From: Bolinopsis microptera
Lineage: Eukaryota > Ctenophora > Tentaculata > Lobata > Bolinopsidae
Assembly (NCBI RefSeq): GCF_026151205.1
Contig: NC_087079.1
Location: 10,964,635 to 11,028,634 of the forward strand
Direction of reading: 5' to 3'
DNA: 64,000 bases
Position numbers and translations under genes: made by a program. How positions within the stretch are numbered: position 1 is the stretch's first letter; every line of letters starts with the position of its first letter. Positions 23,427 to 33,600 of this stretch are shown here, piece by piece. The notes under the pieces were generated by a model. It was not told where the DNA came from and ran no database searches. It saw only the letters and a list, made by a program, of their open reading frames with translations.

Positions 23427-25319
23427 TGTAACGTGTTGGGCATATTCATCGACCTGTAACGTGTTAGGCATATTCATCGACCTCAGCAAAGCTTTCGATA
23501 CTATAGATCACTCAACATTACTTACCAAACTAGAAAGGTATGGCATCCGTGGCGTGGCAAACGATCTGATCAAGAGCTACCTAACTAATCGATTTCAGTA
23601 CACTGATGTTGTAGGAGAAAAGTCCGACCTACTTCCAATAAAATTTGGGGTTCCCCAGGGGTCAATTCTCGGACCCCTTCTATTCCTACTTTACATAAAT
23701 GACATCTCTAATAGCTCTAGCTTGGGATCGTTTGTCACCTTTGCGGATGACACCAACATATTTGTTGTTGGTAAAACTGCACAAGAAGCATATGAACGCA
23801 GCAACGCCCTACTTTCAAACCTTCAAACATACATGCGGGCTAACAAGCTTCACATAAACATGTCAAAATGCTGCTACATTCACTTTAGACCTAAGTCACG
23901 TACTGAAGCAAACGTTGAAGAAGAATTCATAATGAATATAGACAACTACCCCATCAAAAGAGTAACGTCAGCTAGATTTTTAGGAGTCGTCATTGACGAA
24001 AATCTAACATGGGAAGAACATATAATAGCCCTAAAACGAAAGCTTAACCATGCCACCTCAACTCTGTGTCGTCTACGCTGCTCCCTCCCAGAATTTCTCC
24101 ACAGACAGTTATACTACACTCTTTTTGAATCCCATCTGTCGTACTGCATATCAGCATGGGGTGGGGCAGCTAAAAATCGTATAAGCTCAATATTCACTGC
24201 ACAGAAGTACTGTCTGAGGGTCTTGTTTGGTGATAGAGCAGCCTACCTGGATAAATTCAAAACGTGTGTTCGAACCAGACCATTTACTGACCAGAAACTT
24301 GATAGTAAATTCTATAAAAAGGAGCACACTAAACCTCTGTTTAAAAACAACGAGATACTCACTGTACAAAATCTTTATACTTACCATAGCTACATAGAAT
24401 TATTCAAGATCATGAAGTTTTCTACTCCTATGTCTATGTACGAAGAGTATTCTCGTTCTTCCAGGAAACCAATGCTTATTATCAATAAACCGGATCCCCC
24501 AGACAACCATAACACGAGGTCAACGAAAATATGGAATATAATAACCCCTAACCTTAAAATCTTTGATTGTTCTGTTAGTATTTCTTGCCTGAAATCCAAA
24601 CTGAAATCTTCACTACTTTCCAACCAGCATTGTCATGCCGTGTATGACTGGACAAATAAAGACTTTGATATTTGTAACCTTAAATTTTCGTAGGCTCCTG
24701 CAGGGATTCCACCTGACCTCCAAAATTTCATGACCAAATCGACATACTCTGCCAGCGTATTCCTCTGTCAAGTTAAATGTGATGTGTGAGTGAGTAAGTG
24801 TAGTGTAAAGAGATCCTATTTTTATATCCAATTTGAATTCTAATAAAGACCCTAAGCATTATGATCAAATTTTTAGTACAATAGTTATATCAGGGCTGAC
24901 ATCTATGATTAATATTATAACCCAATATTCATTTCTTTTTCTCCCTTAAATTTAAACCCCCGGCCCCCATTGAACACCCAAAATACCTACCGTCCTTAAT
25001 AATCGTAAAGACCATTTGTTACAAAATAGCTGCTAGAATAATGCATGCCAAATATTCCCTCTTACACCCACAAATTATAATGCCTTCCTATCAACGCCTC
25101 TAATTTGGTCATTAATCAACCAGACTAGCGTTTTGGTGTGTATAAAAGCTACCAGCCAGTACATTCCTTGCCCCGCTAGTTGATTGTCAAAAAATCATAC
25201 AGCTCAGAACAAACGGCCATTTACCACTAAGAGCATTATATGTTTTCATTTGTTTAAATTTTATGCTGTAAAATGTGCTAAAACTTTGATTATTTGTTTA
25301 ATTGATTATTTGTTTAATT
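23427..25319 (+). mobile_element. 5'-truncated LINE inserted into the CR1-like ORF1
   Basis: The plus-strand element begins at RT motif A, so everything upstream (endonuclease, RT fingers) is absent, as in 5'-truncated LINE insertions. It ends at two 16-base copies of GATTATTTGTTTAATT (25288-25319), immediately before CR1 ORF1 sequence resumes. A 28-base tandem duplication (23427-23454 and 23455-23482) marks the 5' junction. AATAAA at 24842 lies within the 3' UTR. Confidence 0.8.
23465..24693 (+). pseudogene. LINE reverse transcriptase, C-terminal part
   Basis: About 410 codons are uninterrupted. They read IFIDLSKAFDTIDH (motif A), FGVPQGSILGPLLFLLYIND (motif B), FADDTNIF (motif C) and SARFLGVVIDENLTW, then a thumb and a connecting tail, ending at 24693. 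The open frame extends upstream to 23227 only because the antisense of CR1 ORF1 happens to be open; that part is not LINE coding sequence. The absence of endonuclease and RT fingers makes this a dead-on-arrival copy, but it has no internal stops, so the insertion looks recent. It belongs to the jockey/CR1-like group and differs clearly from the host CR1 element. Confidence 0.85.
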
Positions 25320-25514
25320 GGTTAGACCAGCCAAACCGGCACAACTACTATGCCACCAATTCTCACATGTTGAACAACCTAGCCAAACAATCTTCTTTCT
25401 CGCAAGTGGTTCATCATACTTCTGACAATAGAAGCATATCTTCTTTCTCTCGTTAGTTTCTGTACTGGCTGGGTCACTATCGATGTGCCCCGTTTGCCCG
25501 CCATTGTTAGCCAT
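25320..25514 (-). pseudogene. CR1-like ORF1, N-terminal PHD finger part
   Basis: A minus-strand frame begins MANNGGQTG and contains the first six ligands of a C4HC3 PHD zinc finger: C27, C30, C47, C50, H55 and C58, with the signature tryptophans in ENWWHSSC. It then runs into foreign sequence after AGLT. The two missing cysteines are found in WNCHFC at the far side of the plus-strand LINE insertion, near 23405. PHD fingers at the N-terminus of ORF1 are known in CR1-clade LINEs. This is therefore the severed head of the ORF1 listed at 22632-23426, not a separate host PHD gene. Confidence 0.8.
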
Positions 25515-27456
25515 CCCTCAAATTATTTGTTATATAGTAGTGTTGAAAGTATTAAAATCAGCTTTAAAAGAAATAAAGAATGCTAATCTTATACAACATC
25601 AGTTTGTGTTGAATTTTCTCCAAAAGTAGGAGGGAGGCGATAAGGGGTTGCAATATCCCGTGTACCCCATCTCCAGAAATTTTAAAACTTGCTAGGTACC
25701 TACAACTTTAAACCAAGTCTTTCTGAAAAACAATGTTTTATGCTGAAAACCGAAGTTCCGTTATCATAATAACTGTTGCCATAATTTGGAACTGCGACAG
25801 TTTCAAAACAAATACAAATCATGTGGGGTAGTGGATCTGAAAATCTCAAGGTATAGAAAACAAGCGCTAATAGTAATACGACCGGTTGGCCGACTGTGTA
25901 CATAATGTAGCGCTCGATTTTCACAGTTGACAGTACCGTATGGATCGGTTAAAATACAAACTATGCGCGGCGCGCTATTAAAAATATGCGCGCCGCGAAT
26001 GAAAGGTTAGCTAATTTTTTAGTCTACTTTTCTACTAATTTTTTGACATACGTTGCATGCCACTTTTCGCGCGCCGATATTTGGGATACGTAACATGTAC
26101 CAACTAATTTTTAATATTTTGTTTTATTCATTATTCTAACTATAGACGTGTAGGTTTACAACCTGCTAAGCTAAAACGCGCGCCAAGTTAATTTGACTTA
26201 TTGACGGTCTAATATCACCTTTTATTAATTATCAATTATCCCAGAATGTGTGTTTTCTCAATCAAGAAAACGGTAAGAGTTGCGGGACTGGTTTTTTTTG
26301 GCAAAGTGCCGGGTTACACTAATAATATAAGTTTTGGGTGTTAGCAGTTATGTTTTGGTACATAACAATATAGACATAATAGACCATAAGTCCCCGTAAA
26401 AAGCAAAATCAACGTGTATGAATCTACACAGCTTATAGAGTAGTCCAATTTTAATCACCACAATTGTTTGACTGTGATGCTTATAGTATGTGTGTGGCTC
26501 ATCTTACTTTTTGTAGGTTTACAACCTACTAGGACGCGCGCCGAGTTGGACTCGTCGACGGTCCTGTATATGGAACAGATATTTTACGAGTATCACCCGT
26601 TAACTTATTTTAATCTTGTATTAATTCTATTCCGATGATGGGAATTTAAATAGAACGAAATTAAAAAGATTCATATCATCCAGGACAATAAGTTCGTAGA
26701 AGATAATATCAATATTTATGTGAAAACATTTCAACGGATTTTGCTACGGACACTAAAATGAACGCTAGCGCTAGGGCCTCCGCCCTCCAGCGTCCAATTA
26801 ATGTTTGTTCAAATAAGGCCCGGCAAGATAGATTATTCATGCATGCAGTTCATGATTTGGTCTGAGGTATAATGTAAATTGTACAGTGCATCTGTATTGA
26901 TTTACCAGCAGGATTGAGAAATAATAAACGCTTTTGATCAAAACGCAGAATTATATAAATACAGAGCTTTTGGAAGCAAGTATCAATTTTACTGCATGCA
27001 TAATGTTTTTGAAAATGTCTGTACAAATATATTAACTTAAGCAACTTAATTATGTCAAATACTCGTTAACTCAGAACAAGATATTTGGCAACAAATCAGA
27101 AAATGAAACCTGCAAGTCGCACTCAACGTCAAATGAGATTGCAACAGCAAACTTCAAAAATGTCATCTCAGCCCGTAAAAACATAAACTTTAAGTTAAAT
27201 ATCTTTTATAAAATTAAAAGAAAAACATGTACATCCGTAAAAATTCAAATCAGAAATGCGATAAATGGAGTTCACGAAAGAAATAATTACGTTGTCTCTA
27301 AAGGTCGATAAATTTCCGAGCAAAGACCCCTTCCAAACATTAAAACAGTTTTAAATAAAACAACAGGTTAATCAGTAAATCAGTCTCTTCATAACCATTC
27401 TAAACAAGTTTCCACAAAACAAGGTCATCCCTCCCGAGAAATGAATCCTACTTTGC
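25515..27456. other. Intergenic, no gene recognised
   Basis: No coding signal was seen. CGCGCC-rich words are frequent from 25960 to 26560, including GCGCGGCGCGC facing GCGCGCCGCG near 25965-26000. A unit of about 60 bases is present twice (see the repeat at 26150). The right end contains the 3' UTR of the ankyrin gene; no clear minus-strand AATAAA was found close to its stop. Confidence 0.5.
26150..26570. repeat. Two copies of a ~60-bp unit with CGCGCGCC core
   Basis: GTGTAGGTTTACAACCT... near 26150 and TTGTAGGTTTACAACCT... near 26513 share the order GTAGGTTTACAACCT, CTA, ACGCGCGCC, AGTT, GACT, GACGGTC. They are in the same orientation, about 365 bases apart, and diverged. They could be ends of an element or remnants of a dispersed family. 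Confidence 0.6.
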
Positions 27457-27669
27457 TTATCGTTCCCTAGCCCTGTTCCACTTAACGAAAGATTGGGTTC
27501 TGCGAGTTCCTCGATGAAATTGTCGTGGTTCTAGGGATCTCCATTGATTATCTTCAAATCCTCCCATGTCAAGGTCCTGGTTTGAAACCTTGGCGATCTT
27601 CACTTTGACGAACTGTGAGACTTTGTCCCACTTCGTAGACTTGATATCCGAGTTGTCAGACATGGCGTC
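27457..27669 (-). CDS. Terminal exon with stop codon
   Basis: The acceptor is TTTCTCCAG, phase 0, and 70 codons are followed by a stop at 27457. It encodes DAMSDNSDIKSTKWDKVSQF, a second basic TKW module, then a short acidic stretch and a basic tail ending KWNRARER. This is the C-terminus of the espin-like protein. Confidence 0.82.
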   Translation of the reverse strand, partial: DAMSDNSDIKSTKWDKVSQFVKVKIAKVSNQDLDMGGFEDNQWRSLEPRQFHRGTRRTQSFVKWNRARER

Positions 27670-30600
27670 CTGGAGAAATTATTAAGTTAGTTTCAATTAT
27701 TAAAACTGAAAGTCGGGCAATTTACCCTCTAAGGGTAAGATTGATTGATGATAATTCTGAATTTATCAAGACATAAACTACATAAAGCAATTCTAGGGAG
27801 TAAAGGATGAAAATAACTTACGTTCAATTCGTTCCGTTTAGATTTGTGGAAAGCCTCCGTTAGCTTCCCTTTGAAAGACTGCCACTTCGTCTTAGGCTGA
27901 AGAAGATTATTATTAATGAAAAATTTCAATTTAATCTCGACAATCTTTCAATGGCAGTTTATCATGCATTAGTTGATCTGGGAAACATGGGAAAGCATCT
28001 ACCACCGAAATAAAACCCACCATTGATTCCTCCAGGACCGGATCATACTGGCCACCTCCCAGTATCTCATCGAGTATATCGCTGAGTCCGGACTCGAACC
28101 CGCTGTCAAAAGTACTCTTACTGTGTCGTTTGAAGGACATGGAGTCGGAACCGTCACGTGATGCAGCAAACTCTCGGTTACACTGGGGGTTAGGTTGTGT
28201 TAAAAGGGATTTGGCAATTTGTAATATATTATCAGGAATCAGGAATAGTTGAGCTTGTTATGTTTGACAATATATTACTTTGCTCCTAAAGTTAATTAAA
28301 CAACTTACTTTGCTTCTAAGATACGCTTGCACGTCCCCACTAGTACATATCGTATTGCTTCTCTTTAGAGGGTGCGACTCAAGGCTGTTTGCGGAGGAGG
28401 ATAAGTTAGGGTCCCGTTTAGGGGACAGCAGGGAGGAGTTCTCAGCTCGGCGGGGCGAGAACAGCCCTGTCTCTTTCCTGATATCGGGGCGGCGGCGCTT
28501 ATCCCGGCGAACTGTCAGGGATCCAACGTACGGGCTAAAGTCCTGTGGAAAACAAGGAGTTAGTAAATCCAGAAGGGACAGTGTGTGATTTTGGAGAATA
28601 TCCGGTCGAGATTTAAATATAAATTTGATATGTGAATCTGCGCTTCAAATGTTTTAAAATGTGATTTGAGATTAGTGTCATTACGTGACGGACTCGTGAG
28701 CAGTGTTAAGTAGTCTTACTCTAGAACGGACTTCGCAGGTTTAATTTAATGTGAGAGTAAGAAGAAATGGGGGAGGGAGGAAATATTGAGAGATTATTGG
28801 ATTGTCAGGATATTTTCAAATCAAATGTTTAGAGTGAGAACTAAACAGCAGGATAAAAACACCACGTCCAACGGACCTTTGGATACAAGATTTTAGTGGG
28901 AGCCACAACAAAATCAGTAGACATCGGACCCAGATGAATCTTATTATCTTCAACATCTTGAACAATTGAGGCAACCAGTTGATCATAATCCTGCTGGCAC
29001 TCGATAGGAACCCGGAACTCGGGACACTCGCTCCCATCATCAGGACACTTGCTTTCAACACTACGACACTCGTCTCCAGTGTCTCGACACTCGATCGTGC
29101 TTGTCCTGTAGTTCCTCTGGATGGTGTTGCAGCTACCCCACAGATTCTCCCTTTCCCACAGGGCTAAAGAGGGTGGTTCACTCTTCTCCTCCTGGAAATC
29201 AAACATGGCATCCACCCTCCTCCAAGTCGATTCGTAATCAGATTCGTCGCTATAAATCACCATGACAACTTGCTGTGAAAACTATATTAGACAAGGGTGA
29301 CCGATAAACTCAGCTCTAACAAAACCAGGATAACAACTAAACTTGTTCAATTAGGTTATACCCGGTACACAGGCCACCTCAAAGATACCGCGGTGAAAGG
29401 GGGCCAGGGAGGTAAGTAGGCATTGGCTCTGTTTCCAGGGTGATGTGTAACACGTGGAGGCGCGTGACATGTCACGTGTCATGTACCGTGGGAGAAATGC
29501 TGGTTTTTTATTGGCTGTTAGACAAGCCAGAAGGAAGGAGGGAGGGAGGGTTTGGCGGGAAGAAGCAATTACTATTTCGCAGGACCGGAGACAGTTGACT
29601 TACTCTGCCGTCCAGCCTTTACTTTTATATTTAATGCCAGTAAACATGAACATTGTATACTGTATAACCAGTCTAAAGTATGCGTGCAGATGTTTTTAAC
29701 TGGAAGCAACGTGACAATTGGAATAAAGGCTAAACTGGGCCACATTGTTCAAGACAACACTGTTCCCATGGCTGCTCTCTTCCGTGTTGATAATTTATTT
29801 GTAGACTTCTCACAGACCAAAGTAATAATTACTGTTTCTCAGCACCTAACAGTGTTAAGCAAGTCACAGGTATATAACCAGTATTATTTGTAGATTAGTT
29901 CCTGCCAAATTTAGTAATTTTAGAGCCCTCCCAACTCCCAATTAGGAAAATTAGGGCCTCGCAAGCTAGGGTCTACTACTCAGGGCCTCGCTACTTCAAC
30001 CTCTCAAGAAACCCCTCCAACAACAAACAAACAAACAATTACTGTAACAAAACCAGTGACCAGTATTAAACAAATCAACAAGCACAGGCCACACAACAAC
30101 ATGAGTTGCCACCCAACAGTCATTAAATCATCAGCCAGGATTTGCCCGCGGTTCACAGAATAGAACGCGGTTCATAGTTTCCACTAGCACCTAATTTGAA
30201 CCTACCGTGCTGTGTTGTGTTGCCCGTGATTTACTCCAACCAGACTCCTGGAACTCCATGATAAACTGGGAGAGGAGGACGGGATGACAACCGGAAGTAA
30301 GACGAAAGTTTAGACTCACTACCCTAACTTTGTTGCTGTGAGATGTCACAGTAATCATTGCGGACGAGTTCGCTCTGAGCTTGGCTGTTTGTTCGAGAAT
30401 ATTCGGTCGTTTGTAAATGTTGGTCTGGGTATTAAATCGTCTGTGGTTATGGAAAGTGCTGGATCGAATGTGTATGTCGGACGGTTCGTAAGTTTTAGAT
30501 CGGTCCACAGCGCAAATGTAAGATCGCCTACGATGATCAAAATAAGAGGTTCCAAAAGCCTTGTGTCGACCTTGAGAGGTGGAAATGGACCGGTATTCAA

Positions 30601-33600
30601 TATTCATATTTGCTCATTCGTTTGTTAAAGCAGTCATATCGGTCACATCCTCCGAGTAAGTCAGTTCGTTTGTGACGTCTGTTGTCACATATGATGTCCG
30701 TCAATTTTTGTCATTCTACACATCGTCATCAAGTATTATAAGCTTCAAAATAGTCTCACATTAATCGGAATTAAAATCACATCAGTGAAGTAAACGAAAG
30801 TCTTAATTGGTTGCATGTGCCCCAATAAATTTATCACAAGAACTGTATGGCTATCACAAACACGAAATACATGCCAAAGTAATCTTACATATCATGGATA
30901 AAACTAGAGGTATTTAGAAAGCAAACGCAAAGACGTTGCTTACAAATTGCACTATAAAATGTAGGCGGAGATCACAAGATATGAGTAGAGCGCATTTTAA
31001 ACGGTCCTAATTGGGAATTTTCCGGGCTCATTTGAGCAAGTATTATCAGAGAAAGTTGATAGGCTGGCCGGCCTATTTTCGACACCCGATCATTGATTAA
31101 AAGCACAAATTGGCAAATGGCAGCTCATAGTATTATGCGGCAATCGGAATAAATCTATTGTACGATTATACTATATTATGTAAAGCAACAGTTAGTATCA
31201 AAAGTAATGGTTTTGCTAAATTTAGCACCTAACTATCGAAGGAAATAGTTTTCATGTTAACACTTAACAATGGTTGAATAACAAGACTTGTTTTCTCACC
31301 TAACCTTACACAAGCAAGACAAACAAACAATGTGGTCTTGTTTACCCAGAACTAACACCCTCAACCCCCGGAGTAAGAAGAATAACGTAATGGTTCATAT
31401 TAAAGCCCCTCAACCAAGCAGCCTGCTGTGTCATGCAACCACTCAATATGCAAACAGCTGATTTCGTGGGTTCATTGCCACGCTACCATATTAGGAGATA
31501 TTCCTATCGAGAAACTAAAAGCGCTCTAATATTAGCTGTCGGGAACTACGGCGGAACAGCAGATTACTTCGATAAAATTACAGGTAAAATAGCTCCCAAC
31601 CTGTCTGAGGCAAGATGATAGGGTTCTCTCAGGATTGTGGGATGATTTGCCGAGTTGAGCCCTGTTGTAGGATTGAGTACGTGTAGGATAGCATGAGTGC
31701 CTACGTGTAGGATAGGTGGTGTTGAGACTGGAAGTAGGACGGGTAGGTGTGTTGGTGGATAGCTGGGTGTGTTTAGGAGCTAGGATGACGTCCAGACGGA
31801 GTGTGGAGTTCACGTCCACTGTCCGTACTAGACGGGGTTTCTGTAGAGCGGTGGGGAGGGAGCATCTTCTCTTTACCATCGTGTGTAAAACAAGGTGGAA
31901 CAAACAACAGAAACTAAACTAGTAGAGACAAAGTACGATATGCGAGTAGTTAGTGTGTTTTACGAAACCAAATATCTGTCAAATGAAGCAAGGTGGAACT
32001 GGTAAATTGAGGTTCCTTGAGGGGTATTATATGACCCTGGGGGGACAACGCAGCTGAAATCTAATCCAATATAGTTAAAACACGTGAGAATATTCCACGT
32101 GATCCAATCAGTGGTTGCTATGGTATCACGTGATGATCACACGTGGGATAAATGGCTAATCACGTGACCCACCTAACCAATCAGGGAAGGTTTGGCTCTG
32201 GAAGTGCTTATCAGAGCATGTCGATGTAGTGGACTGGATTGAGTGACAAGTGTAATGTTAAGAATGTAGATTGAACTAAATACTTGGCGCGACAAGGCAC
32301 CTTGTGGTATCTGTACAAAGTCATGTGGTACTTCGTATTCGGTGTCATGATGAACACGGAGATAAATAGATACTGATTGGAAACAGATCACCATATAACA
32401 AGCATTAGCTTACAAAGATTGAAACAATTAGACAATACCTATTGTGTTTCTGAAGAGTCAGAAACTTTTTTTGACTCTGACAGCACACAATAAATTGACC
32501 TATGTAAAGCTCTAGAAGGACCAACGTATCTAACACGTCAATTAATCAGCTAATAGGAACACTCTTTATTACTCCCAACTAACTGACCAGCAATAACCTC
32601 ACCTTGGAATCAGCTAGGAGAATATCCAAGAGCCACAAGTTACTGCCGATACTCATAAGACACAGGAAGAACTATAATAATAGGCTACACTACGCAACTA
32701 TATTAATAGCTAGACAGATCTACAAGCGTAGTAAGTCACGTGACAGATCCACAGTATAAACTTCAGGAAGCTTCTAGCAGTTTACACACAAACACAGGTG
32801 AAACTCTGATAAGTTTTATCAGGAATATCATTTGAAGGGTCGGTAGAGGGTAAGGAAACACCCCAGATTATACTGATTAATCGTTTTAAAAAAGGCTGTG
32901 ATATGCTATATTAAGAGTATGAGGCTGCGGTTGTAGGTTGGGAGGAAGTCGTTAAGACATTAGGTGATTGTGGTCGTAGGTTTGCACGCTGCAGGAGTAC
33001 AGCACGCTGCAGGAGTATGAAATAGTACGCTGCAGACTGAATCATCAGGTTTATAATTTAGGCAAATTCAAAGAAGGAATATATTGATAAGTTACAATTT
33101 GTCAATAATAAACGGACTAACAATAAACGGGCTAGTAGAGCAAATCTACGCTAAAATCTGTCAAATGACTCACTGTAAAATTGGGGAAGAGAAGCTGGCA
33201 GTCCTTGTCCATTCTAAACACTTTATGTTTGGATTCTCTCCCTCTGTAATTCCTCGCTCCTTCGGAACCAGAACTAACTTTACTTGTTCTGGACGAACAG
33301 CAACTTTTGGAGCGAGTCAGACTCCTATCTTTGGGAGGGATGGTGTTGTAGTCGCTGGAGCTGGCCCAGGTCCTTTTAAATTTATTTGGTTTCAAGGGTA
33401 TTTGCCGTTTCATTTGATGGTGGTTTGACATGTCGTTTGATTTGCGATTGATTGGCCGTTTCAGCTGATTTTTCCTCGGAAAATCGGTGCTCTTCGACCT
33501 CTGACAGTTTCCAACATTTTCCACTATGTGAGACTTTTTGAAAAATTCATAAGCGGAAACTGGTCGCGATCTTGCACCAGATCTTAAGTTTTCTTTTCCT

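Larger units (their letters stand above)
19510..25514 (-). mobile_element. CR1-like LINE, near complete, interrupted by another LINE
   Basis: In minus-strand order the element has ORF1 beginning at 25514 with a PHD finger, an interruption by a foreign plus-strand LINE (about 23427-25319), the rest of ORF1, an intact ORF2, and a short 3' UTR. It ends in pentamer repeats, read on the plus strand as AACATAACATAACATAACAT near 19512-19533. Without the insert the element is about 4.1 kb, a normal CR1 length. The 5' UTR beyond 25514 is not delimited. Confidence 0.85.
29273..33173. other. Introns and GC/E-box-rich intronic DNA of the espin-like gene
   Basis: Outside the exons at 30206-30559 and 31601-31840 nothing coding is convincing. 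A 113-codon plus-strand frame at 29552-29893 has no motif. Five CACGTG hexamers fall at 32081-32166. A stem at about 32440-32490 pairs GTCAGAAAC-type with GACTCTGAC-type sequence. Confidence 0.5.

Noticed and set aside
23227-23464. N-terminal 80 codons of the 488-codon plus-strand frame
   Set aside because: This part is the antisense of CR1-like ORF1; the real LINE sequence begins near 23465.
25314-25514. Host PHD-finger gene
   Set aside because: The finger is truncated and its missing half lies in the LINE ORF1 on the other side of an insertion; PHD fingers are known in CR1-type ORF1.
30355-30600. Alternative 81-codon minus-strand frame overlapping the exon at 30206-30559
   Set aside because: It ends at a stop without a usable donor and would break the downstream phase.
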